Shown one piece after another: positions 1-11,600 of a stretch of 64,000 nucleotides of DNA; the first letter of the stretch is position 1; every line of letters begins with the position of its first letter. The notes under the pieces were generated by a model, which saw only the letters and a program-made list of their open reading frames with translations, did no database searches and had not been told where the DNA came from. Source of the DNA: Phoronis australis (taxonomy: Eukaryota > Phoronida > Phoronidae); the NCBI GenBank assembly GCA_002633005.1, contig NMRA01000132.1, positions 834,511-898,510 of the forward strand, read 5' to 3'. A program made the translations under genes and the position numbers.

Positions 1-833
1 ATAACGGACCCTAACTTATTCCAAATAAATTCACTAAATGTAGGTCTAAATGAATGATTTTGGTATCGTTCCATTCCTCAGACATCTGGCTAACCGTACA
101 AATCCTTTTCACGACCCTGTTCCGAACTCGGTCCACTTTAGCCACGTGAAATCGGCAGCCATTTCAGGGAACTTACTGTATCTAGCGACATCTATCGGCG
201 ATTTGCTACAACACGCGCTGTTCCTTTTTCATCAGTCAACATAGACAACGATAACATGACGATGACAGATACGATCGTGAGACGACGAAGGTGATGACGA
301 GAGCAGACGTACAATGATTAATAACGACTGACGTTAATAATATTGACGAAATCGACCAATGACGTTGACTAATGAAAAAGGAACAGCGCGTGTTGTAGCA
401 AATCGCCGATAGATGGCGCTAGGTATAGTAAGTTCCCTGAAATGGCTGCCGATTTCACAATGCGCGTGGCTAACGCTAAAGTGGACCAAGTTCAGAATGA
501 CGTAGTTATAGACTANTCAGTGGACTAAAATAAAGGGCTAATTATCGCTCTTCAAACGTTCATAAAAAGTCAACGGCTCAACGGAATTTGTTAATTTTTT
601 TTTTGTTTGAATCTGTTTTGGATGTTTTTTTAAATCAATGCATTTTTAAATATTAAATAAGAATTTTAATTTTTTTGTCACGTCCCTAACGTAGTTATAG
701 ACTAGAGTAATTGAGGGTCGTGAAAAAGATTTGTACAGATAGCCAGATGTCTGAGGAATGCAACGATACCAAAATCATTCATTTAGACCTTCATTTAGTG
801 GATTTATTTGGAATAAGTTAGGGTCCATTATAT
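1..833. mobile_element. Foldback transposon (long terminal inverted repeats), left end at window edge
   Basis: Bases 1-250 reappear inverted in two blocks, 361-500 and about 707-833, so the element is a long hairpin with roughly 250-nt arms. Both ends read ATAA(C/T)GGACCCTAACTTATTC when taken inward. It has no coding capacity. The right arm is interrupted by 516-704. The left terminus coincides with the window start, so target duplications cannot be judged. Confidence 0.8.
500..704. repeat. 189-bp insertion in the foldback arm, with a 16-bp direct repeat
   Basis: ACGTAGTTATAGACTA occurs at 500-515 and again at 689-704; the material between has no counterpart in the left arm. It looks like a nested insertion with a 16-bp duplication, or a slipped duplication. 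An ambiguous base sits at 516. Confidence 0.6.
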
Positions 834-1016
834 CCGACTAGTGCCGATGGGGACGGGTTGAATGGCAATACGAAAACCTCGTGCTGAATTGACCTTAGCA
901 GGACTAAGCCTGCTGATTTTTTTTGGTGGGGTTGGCAGGCTGACTGCGAACGGAATCAAGTGGCAATAGTGACGGTTCCTCCATAACTTAAAAACCAGAA
1001 GTTTTTCAACGAGTTA

Positions 1017-1428
1017 TGCGTCATTGTTTAATCTGTCAAAGTCATATTGCTATTTGCTATAAGTACCTAGTGGGACACCTTAGGAAGCCATTGATGTCTT
1101 GAATTTTTCCCAGTTCAAATGAATACTCTTACAATCAAAATTGTGAGCGAGCTTTCGTTCAGCCACCCAAATCAGCAGACGCAACTGGCCATTTTTACGC
1201 TACACTCGCCAGGACATATGACACCATAACCACTGGCATGAGCTCTGTAAAAATGGCCAATTGCCATTTTGGGCAGCTGAAGGAATGAATGTTCGAGCAG
1301 AAGGTTTGTTTATGGGATATTTGTTAGAATTGGAAGGAAGTTGAGACATCAACGGCCTCCAGAGATGTCTCACCATGCACAAAATGAACAGCATGAGCAA
1401 TATGACTTCAATGGTTTAATCAGTGCGA
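1017..1428. mobile_element. Second foldback/palindromic element
   Basis: About 1023-1210 is the imperfect reverse complement of 1212-1418; both contain AAAATGGCCA(A/G)TTGC and a TTATAGC- or AGCA-ATATGACTT end. A related single arm occurs at about 59965-60190. The arms have diverged substantially, so this is an old element. No ORF is supported. Confidence 0.65.
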
Positions 1429-2642
1429 GGTATAATTTTCCAAGTTTCCGGCATATGGAGGACTCTATGTCTTAGTGAAGACTGTGTTAAAGTTGCCATT
1501 GGGTGTTCTCTGTTGTTGGGGAATAATTGGTCCAGCTGCGCTGCCCTCTGTCTCGACTCTGGAGTAGTTTTGGTCTTCCGAACCGTCTCGGATTCTGAGC
1601 AATTTAGGAGTATACCTTTATCTAGCAGTACAATTTAGCAATTGCGGTTAAAGTGCAATCGACACCCAAGACATGATCACCGCGTGGTGGGATAGTGAAT
1701 TTCTGGTGCGGCTATAAATTAGAAAGTCAGCTGTTTCATTAAGTTTGAATCCAATATGCACCTTTGCCTTTTTAAAAATTAATTGCTTGACTTGTTTTCA
1801 TTACATTTGGTTTTGTAGTGTGGGTATCAGAACCCCAAACAATAAAAACTTGTGCAATTGCCAATCTTTTACATGGTTAACTTGTGCTCATGTAGTGTAT
1901 GAATAGGCTTCGGTATTGATTGGGCTTCGAAAATTTGTAAATACGCCTGAAAAGGTCCAAGTCATTTTTTAGAATAAGAATACTAAAGTGGCGAAAAACA
2001 CCTTCTAAAAGGAAGCATTCTCCTTCGGGGCCTTTTTCACTTTGTGGCTGTTGGTCTAGATTTTTAATAACAACGATGTATTTAAACCGGCTTGACATGT
2101 TTCGACATTTATTAAAACACCATCCTCAGAAAAAAAACCAGTGGCCACCTTGCTAGGCCCAACAATAAGTAATGATACACAGACACCATCAGTTTATAGG
2201 CTGAGTGTAACTGACTGTCTGTGTATCATTACCTGTTGTTACCTGTTTACTTCCTGTAATATTGTGCTCGAATATTTGTGTAATGGTTTGGGATTTTTAC
2301 CAGGTCGTCTTACAAAATCTGAGGTCACATAGGCAACCTGCTGGTTACCAAATTGAGCCCTGTTCTGGCTTTGCAGTGTCGTGATTTCTAGTATTTTCTC
2401 GGAAGGGATAGATGTTAGAGAAGTGATGACCAAGGGGAAAAGCCGGATCGGTGAAGTTATCAACTACTGTGGAATTCCTGTGAATCTCAAGAATTTGAAT
2501 CGTTTTTATTTTGAGCCGTATCTTAACTAGTTGGTTAAAGCCAAGAGTCCGTGAATATATCTGACTGCAACATTATTACTAAAGTAATCTCTGGCTGGAT
2601 TTTGTTGGTCTTTGTTCAAGAGTTAACTTTTGTTGATTTTAG
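1429..2642. other. No gene recognised upstream of the first visible MYBBP1A exon
   Basis: No exon matching the N-terminus of MYBBP1A was found here. A 44-codon open stretch ending at a stop near 2530 (with GKSRIGEVINYCGIPVNL) follows a possible acceptor at 2376, but it matches nothing I recognise and ends in a stop, so it is not part of MYBBP1A. A short inverted repeat around 2170-2235 (GTAATGATACACAGAC and its reverse complement) may be a MITE relic. Confidence 0.5.
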
Positions 2643-5600
2643 GCTGATGGTGCCTGCGCTGAGATCGTCTATGCTGTTGATCGGCTTGTGAAAGGTCTCG
2701 CATCATTTCGCAAGTCTGCCCGACCTGGGTACGCTGTCGCCCTCACTCAGGTAACACCATGGGACTCTTTGAATGTCGCGTGATTGTAGATCTAGTTGAG
2801 ACTTCCTCGGATCTTTTTCGTACTTGTTACGGAACCCAGCTGTGCGATAGTGGCCATTCTGATTTTGTTGTGGGCTGTTTGTCATGCTTTAAACCTGAAG
2901 TGAGTCTACCTTGGCCAGGACCTCCGTGCACTGCTGAGAGGTCACGTTTGCATCAAATAGTGCGTTCATTCACCTTGGTCTTCAGTCATGGTTCCTTATG
3001 TCTCTGGAAAGCATGTCTTCCTCATGTAGATGGGACTCCAAACTTGGAAAATAAACAGTTTTGGATTGTCATTCAAGGTGTTTTTTTATAAAAAAAATAA
3101 TTGCACTCCAAACTTAGAAAATCAACAAATTTGGATTGTCATTCAAGGTGTTTTTTATAAACAAATAATTGCAGGCGGTCTGATACACATGCCAGACGTG
3201 CGCAGGCGGTGCATGTTGGCCCATTGCAGTGATCATCTGGAACCATTTTTATGCTTTATTAATATGCAATTAAACTGAGCTGAGGAGCTAGAAACCTGAC
3301 TCAAGGGTTTAGCACTGTGCCCAGTTAAGGAAGTAGACACCTGTCTCACTAGTCCATACTGCCTCGTCTTCCAGGTGTAATGTTTCTGATTACTTTTTGA
3401 TTTTGATTTCCAGATTCTGCGAATGTTTGATGTTGTTTCTACAGAAGACATACTAAAAAGAATAGAGAAACATTTGAAAACCAGCAAACGAGATAGTTCC
3501 AAGCAGGTAAGTTGTATTCAATCTTCTGTAAGTCAGACTCGTCTCTATTCCTAACAAAAGTGTTTAAGTTCAGTTGTGGAACGCCCATTCGTATTTGACA
3601 AAATGAAAGTGTCTGTGCCCTTGTGAAAAAGTCCCTTATGGGCAGTTATGTTTTTCTTTGCATATGTCTTGATATCAACCAAGTTCCTTGATGGATGTTC
3701 ATGAAATTTAGCAAAAGTGTTACTATCACTTAGCCGGCAGCCCAAGTCCTATTTCTTTGAGGTTGGAGCTACGTTTTACCCCCATATTGGCCTTTTATTT
3801 TTTGTGTAAGTTCTTTTTGCCCTCCTCATGAAGAATCATAATGAAATGTGGCAAGTGTGTTCTTACTGAGTAGAGCATTGCTGAATTGCTTTTCACCCCC
3901 TGGAGGCTATTTTCAGTTTACTAGCATTGCTCCCTTTGGTGGGAGTGTTTATGGTATATGGGATGTATGTGATGCTTACGCAGGGCCCATATGAATGCTC
4001 CGCGGTGTTCTCACTTTCATTGTAAGAACGTGATGAAACAACTAGTAGCAGGAGTGTTGTCAAGATCCAACCCAAAGCCTACAAGATGCACAACATATGA
4101 CAAGATTATGCACTAATTATTCCCGCTTTTCCTGCAATGAAAAACAGCGCCAGTCGATGTATGATTCGATTTGCGATCTCCGACTTAGCTGGGAAGTTGG
4201 ATCAATTGTCTAATGAGCTGGGATCAAGTCTCAAAAGTCAATCCATTGATTTCCTACATTTCTTCAATGGAAATTAGTATGTGCCGGCAGTGACACCTTC
4301 TCAAACCTTGTCAAAAGTGGACACTATTCTTGGGCTGAGATGACTGGCCGTGCTCCAGGCTGTGACACCAGTGCAATCTCAAGCATGTTATGAAGGGCAA
4401 TCAACTAAATGAAAAAATTGTCGAAATAAAAAATCATAGACTTTCACTGTACAATGTAAGGTTTGATTTATACATCGATTCTTTTAAAAGGCTTTAAAAC
4501 ACAAACAAATCCAGCTGTTTGTCAAGATATAGTGGTCTACTCACCTGTGATCTTGTTAGTGAACATCAGTTGTGTTTAGGCTGTCCTTATTTATGTCGCA
4601 AAGGTATGTCGCATAATACGTCTCTTTTAGTACTGAAAAATGTCATTGTCAGATTGCAAGAATATTTCTTGTCGATTCACGAATGGGCAAAGTTATTTTT
4701 CGAATCTCCTGTTTGAAAATTCTGTATTATTTTTATACTATGTCACTACAAACCCATTCTGGCATCTAACTTTGAAGCACACAGTCATGCAGTTGAGCAT
4801 ACTACATGAGCATAGACTTTATGAAAACATCACCAGGGGGAGGGATGCAGGGGAGAAGAGTAAGGTTTGTACAGATGTAAAACTGTCAACTATTGTGAAT
4901 GGTTCCCAAAACAATTCCCTGTGATGACATGTTTAATCTCCTGACAGATTTGTGGAGGTCAAAACTGATTTAATGAGTCTGAGGGACAATGGTGGACACG
5001 TGAAAAGTACTTTGTGATCAGTTGATTTCTGTGTATGATGTGTAGTCCTGTGTCAATAATTGTCACATACTAAATCTTGGCTCCTTGTTTTTGAATGGCA
5101 TGTGGGTTAAAATGAAAACTAAATTACAATTATTACTAATGCAAAATTTGTGTCGAACGCCACTTTTTGTTTCCAGGCCAGCTCTCAGTTGATAAGGTGT
5201 CTGTCAACTGAATTGCTTACAAAGACCTCTTTTCACTGAAGAGCATTCCCTCCTGATTTCATTAAGGGCTTTCTTGAAAATATTGAGTAATCGATGGTAA
5301 TTATGGTAATTACAGTAATTTGTTACAAAGCGTATGTAATACTTATAGCTGTTCAATCTCATCCAAGTATATCTCAGGAGGGACTTATCGAGAACTTTAT
5401 CAAAACACATTTGTTTCTTGCATTTACTTGCAAGACATATTGGACTGTTCAAAATGGATGTGTTATTTGCTGATAATTTTTTGTTGTTATTTTTGTAATG
5501 AAGCTCATTTGTTTTTACAGGAGTACGGCGGTGCAGTGATTGGTCAAGTGATGGGTTACATGTGTGTCATCCAATCAGGTCTAATAACCAGGGTAGGTGG

Positions 5601-8600
5601 TGCCATCTTCAGTTAGCACATCAAACCTGATGTGGTTGGAAGGGTTGTGTTACCTGCTAGGTTTTGTAGCCACTGAGTTCATAAACATGTATTCTGGTCA
5701 AGAAACAAAACAAAACAAAACAAAACAAATGAAAAAAGTATTTGATAGTGGAATATTAAGCTGAAATCCTTGTGTAGTCGACCTGCCTTAAGGTGTTGCC
5801 CAAGAATACTTGTATTTGACAAGTGCAAGCAAGTTTTGTCCGGCTAATTCCAGTCTTGCAAATGAACAGGGCACTATCAAAAGTTTTGAATAAATCGGAA
5901 ATGTAAATGAACATAGTCATTGTAGAGGCAGAAGCACGCTTTTACCTTAGTTGGTAAGAGATTTAAATTTGCAGCCATTTCCCTTCTAAGACTGTGTTTA
6001 GTAAATAGAATTCTCTTTATTTTCAGGCCGATGACAGTGCTGTGAAGACGGTGACTGTATCACTGTTATCTCTTATTGAGGAGAAGTCTTATGTTGGCCA
6101 AATGTGTGCTATGGCTCTGGTCCAAATGGCCACCAAGGTAAAGTATTTCTTTAACTTTGAATCCTGCGAACCCTTACAAAAAGGGGGGTCGGTCTGTATG
6201 TGGGTGCTAAGTGCAGTGTGTACCACTTCTGTATCATATCCTGTAATACATTGCCCTTGGTTAGTTTTAGAAACCATGACATCCACAAACTGGTCTTTCT
6301 TACTGTGTAGGTTTCAACTAAAGTGTTCAAGGAGTCCATCTGGCCAGTCTTGAAGGAGGGTGTTAGCTGTGGCTGGGACAGATGTCGACCTGAAGTTCTG
6401 CTTCTGGTCTTGGGATTGGCCAGGCATCAACCGGTGAGTGCTTGGCTTATTGTTCATGCTTACAAAGTAAGGCTGGCTCGCACATCACCGGGCAACGTCC
6501 AGGATGGACCTCAAGGCATTTACACTCTCTGATAATGTTTTGTTGTGTTTTTGTATACAAAATATTTATTTTATTATACAAGGGGGTGTTTCTTAATAAT
6601 TTTTGCCAACGTCGTCGCGTTTCTTTCATTTATGCCAAGTGCTGCTGTACAAGGCTGCATTTCTTTTTACCCTTTTTGTCATTCATTGTCATCCTGCTCA
6701 TCAGCATCATAATTTTCATTAAATTTTGTTATGTGAGTGTGAAGCTGTTTCATGTTGATGGGTTAAACCACCTCAAATTAGTATTAATTGTTTGGTGTTT
6801 CAGATACTTGAACATCTGAGAGTTCTCTTTGTAATCCCAGCCATGACACCTCTGTGGTGAAAACTAATAATTGGTGTCATTATGTAATAATCTCTCTAAA
6901 CGCTTCCCTGTGATGACTATTTCAACCCCCTGACAGGTCTGTGGAGGTAAAAACTGATTTAATGAGTCTGAGGGCATAGTGTTAGATAAATAGTTCATTA
7001 ATTCTACAGAATACAACATCTTTCTCACTACACTTTCTTACTTTTGTCGTCATCGTTTTTCACTTTTTGTCATTTTTTTATTTCTGTGACACTACTAAAA
7101 GCTTTTTTGTTCATTGATTGCAACACAGCTTTTGATTTTGTTTTTAATTTCAGAAATCTTTCAACGTTGAATTTAGGAAGAAATACTGGAATTCTGAGCA
7201 GCTAATTTGTGAAGAAAATTTCACAAAAATTTACGGCATCATCAAGGTGTGTATGAGGCGTTATTGTTACTGTAAGTCAAAAATTTAGTATGCAGCGTCA
7301 TTTGAAGTTGGAATTATGGAACTATGTATTTGATGCCAGGTTACTATAGAGACTTAGTTGTTAACAACAACCTTGTTTAAAAATGTCCATTTTTGGTGTG
7401 TCCTTTCAATCAGACGACTGCATCATTTTTGGTAATTCTCCGCCTATTTAAGCACACGATAAATTGACACATAGACTTCCATTTTGTCAAATTTCTAAAT
7501 AAAAATGAAAAATAAGAAAATTATATTTGGCTGTGACACCGCAGTTTGTATAGCAAGAACTGTCGTAAAACAACATTAGGTAGACTTGATTATTTGTATC
7601 ACTGCAATGAGACATTGAAAATTTGAAAAATGACCTTTCTTTCAATTATTTTTGTGCGAAACAACTGAAGTTTTGCCATCTGGTGTCCGACTTACCTATT
7701 TCCAGAGGTCTCACGCTGCACAATAAACTATGTCGGTCTGAAACTAATACTTCCGTAGGGTTTAGAATCCTTTTGAGATCAAAAGTTGAAAATTATTGAA
7801 TTACAACTTAACCTATGTTGCAAAGGATAAATGTTCTAATAACTCCTTAAACTTGTTTTTGAATTATCGTTTGCCTGCGGATTACGCTTTTTTGTCACTA
7901 CGCTTATTCTGTTGCTAGGCCGCATTGGGTGACACTTCTACTTTGCCTGAAGTTTGCAAGGAAGTCGTGGCGGAGGCTGCTACAAACAACTGTCTGCGTC
8001 AGTTCTGGCATTCTGTTATTGATGGTATGTTTGCATGGGTGGACATTTGTTCAGGTGTGATAAATTATTAATGTTTTTATCATGTGTTTTCGGTTATCAA
8101 CATAAATGAATCTGTATCCAGTGTCAAATGTCACTTTTTGATCTTATTACTTATGCACTGATATTGAATTATGTGGTCGCATATAGTCAGGGTCCTGTTT
8201 GTTGGCCACCGCCAAGTTTGCTTGTCTGGCGATTTTGTTTGAAAATGGTTTCATGGATCATGACGAAATTTTGCACTGAGGTAGATGGTGGTAGTGAGCT
8301 GATTTTGGACAGATTCGAGTACTGTGGCAACCCCTGTTAACTGTTAAAGATTTTTACTCCTTGTTCGTCAAGTTCTAACTAAACTACTTGAAAGATATTG
8401 TCAGTGGTGATGTTTGTATTGTCAAAGGAAATGCTGCTGTCATTGTCAGTTACATACAGTGTACTCTGTCAATTTTGGCGAGTGTTGTTCCGTCAGGCCA
8501 TTTTAATTATTACCTAGTTCTGGTGTAATTTGGAGTTGGTTACTAACAAGGCAGTGAGTTTTAATTCTTACCTGTAGAACTTTTATTTCAGAAAAGTTCT

Positions 8601-11600
8601 GTGCGAAGGATGCTCCCACATCTCGCAAATACCTTTGCATTCGTCTCCTACCATGTGCTTTGAAGCTTTCTTCGTCTCCAGAAACAGTAAGTCACCGTAT
8701 GTTATGCGTCCTAGTACTGTCGTGTGGTGATATATACCAATATACATGTACATATATATCATCCCACATGCGTAGGAATACTACTGCCATATCCTATCGA
8801 GAATTCATTCCATCTGGGAATGTCCCAACGAGACCGAAGTTCGTTGGAACATTCCCAGATGGCGTGTTGATTCTGCAACCTGACAGTTGACCTCCACTCT
8901 CGCTTTATTTGTGCCTGTATCCATTTTGATATCATTTATCTACCCTTGCACAAAAACTGCTCAAAGTTTTTTTAGAATTATATCTCCCGATTCCCGCTTG
9001 TTGTTGAATTGCGTTGAAATATCAACTGTAACTTTCCCCCGATCACTCATCTAGACTCCACTTGCGGCTTGTTAAGCGTAGCAACAGTAACTAAAATGGA
9101 GATCACTGCTCATCTGATTCTGGAAAGTTCTATTAAGTACATCTGTTCATGACAGCGTGTTGGTCTCTTCTCATGTGAAATTCAATTGAAATTCAGTTGG
9201 TAAATTTATGCTCCTAACCACCAGCATGCTGTGACTGCACCTAATGCACACATAATGCAGATGTCCTTTTGTTTCCAGGTAAGCTCCATCCTATCCAAGA
9301 ACCTAATGCAGTGCTTGATGTATAACCTTCAGAGCAAAGACAGAGTCCTGTACAGTGCTTCTAGGATGCTGGTGAGTAGCTCGGTTCTCAAGTTCTTGAT
9401 CAATTAAAGCACTTGGTGGAGATACCCGAGTAGGAGTTCCTGCAGATTTGGAAAGATCTTGAAATTTGAAGTTGAATTTGAAAAGTTTTTGCTTTCATGA
9501 TTAATACTGTGCATTCACTCCTCCTCTCACAGTAAACTGATCCATATCCTGTTGTCCACATCAAGGCTGTAACACATGGCTGAAAAGTGTTGACTTCTGC
9601 AGTTAATAAAACCTGATACTGTCTGTTGAAGCTAATTCTAACCTCTAGGATGTTCATGAAATTCAGCATGTGTGTTACTATTGATGACGGCATGGTTAGT
9701 GTTGATTTTTGTATTGTGATGCTCTCTTGGGGCAATTGAGGTTTGTTTGCGTCTGCTTCAATATCTACCAAATAATCTTCTCCAGATCTCCATGAAATTT
9801 GGTGTATGCGGAAAGCCCAGTTGGTGTTGAGTTTTGGATGGATCTAGTTATTGTGACATCTCCAGTGGCAAATTGTCATTGAGTCCGCCTTAAAACCCTG
9901 CAAATTCTGTGATTGATCTTGGACCTGTGTATTCTCAATGAGGAGACGATATTTGATGTTGATTTTCGAATAGGTCCTACCACTGTAGAGAGTACACCTT
10001 GGATGTTCCGTTTGTGATGCATACAGTGAGCACATGTCAATGTTTTAAGTTGATTTGTTTTAATTGGTCAATAACTTAATTTGGCGTATCGGCATCCCAC
10101 ATGATGACATAGTTTAGCTTGACAATTTGATGGAGGTTAACTGATTTAATGAGTCTGATGGGATACCGATCAGCTGACAAACCAAATGAGACTGCTGAAT
10201 TCAGGGTTTGGAATTTTCCTCCTTTAAGTGGATTTTTTTGTTTTTTTTTTGGTTTTGATTTCCTCTTATTTGATTTCCAGTTTCCTCTTTTTCGTTTCTT
10301 TTATTATCATTATTTTGATTTTATACATGCAAAAACATTTGTTTCAGTTAATTTTTGCACCGCAGAATATATTTCTGTCACACAAGCCTATTCATTTGTG
10401 GAACGATTCGTCACCTGGAAAATTTTCTCTTTTTTGTCTTGGTTATTCCAAACCCTGGATGCTACACTATGTCCTCTCACTAGTTGTAAATGTTGACGCT
10501 GTTCTTTGCAGCTCGAAGAACTGGTAAAGTTCTGCACGTCTTGTAATAACGGTCGACTCCAGGTGGCAGTATTGAACGCCCTATTCTCACCGCCTGGCTC
10601 CCTGTGGTTTGACCAGATTGCCAAAACGAAAACAGTTGGACGCATCGTCAACGAGGTATGTAATCCGATACGAAGGCAAGTTGGAATCTTCACAGACATC
10701 TACCACAGATAGCACGTGATATCACTGTATGCATGTTGTTTTGAAATCAGTCATTCAAAATCATGGCTTAGCCTTAATTCATTGTGAAGACTTACTGGTG
10801 CAAGTAAATTGCTTAATCCCTTTTTAGCCACCTTAACAGGGCAAAATGCAGCTTGCTTGAAAAAATCGCCTTAACTTTAAAACTGGGTAGTAAACGTTAG
10901 TGCTGTCTGTTTTCTGATGTTAAAGTTTTCCTTATTTACGATGAGTCGGGATGTGAAATCACGCCAGTGTTGGTATTAACATGTTGGAATATATTTATGG
11001 ATGCTCATTGTTGATTTTCTAGAACTGACATTAAGGGTTTACCGACTGAAATGTGCTTTTAAATTGTAGTTAACGAGTGAAGGAATAAAGGAGCTAGGTG
11101 AACTACTGATGGCGCTAGTGTGGGGAGAACATGTGTTTGGGTGAGCTGGTTGTATTATTGACTTGGATAATTGATTTTGAGTGATTTATCACTTGCCTTT
11201 CTAATGAGGCTTATCTGAAAAAATACTTAAGGAATGTGTGAATAAATATTAAAATTAGAAAATTTCCGTGAAATTCACCAAGCTGTTTACAAGAACTTGT
11301 GTTCCTAAGTATAAATTAAGCTGACAAAAAAGCGGAATACGTCCAGAGTCTACAAAATCTGTCGGTTATCGATTAATTATTTGGTGAAAACTTTTTGATA
11401 ATGTAACCTATACATATCCTTCACCTTGTTGGTTTTGATTCTTCAAATTGTGCAGTCAAACAAGCAACGTGGAGTTGAAGATGCGAGGTGCTATTGGCCA
11501 GCTGCGCAGTCTCGTTACAGTGAAGAACACAGAATGTGATGGACAGGTGTACATCATGAAGTTTATCCTAATACACGCCTATTTCCGAGTAGATCAGACA

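Noticed and set aside
2430-2460. AAGTGATGACC as an additional snoRNA C box
   Set aside because: No D box or 18S guide follows within snoRNA length.
2375-2530. 44-codon open stretch with an acceptor-like CTTTGCAG
   Set aside because: Ends in a stop before the first MYBBP1A exon, resembles no known N-terminus of that protein, and may be chance.
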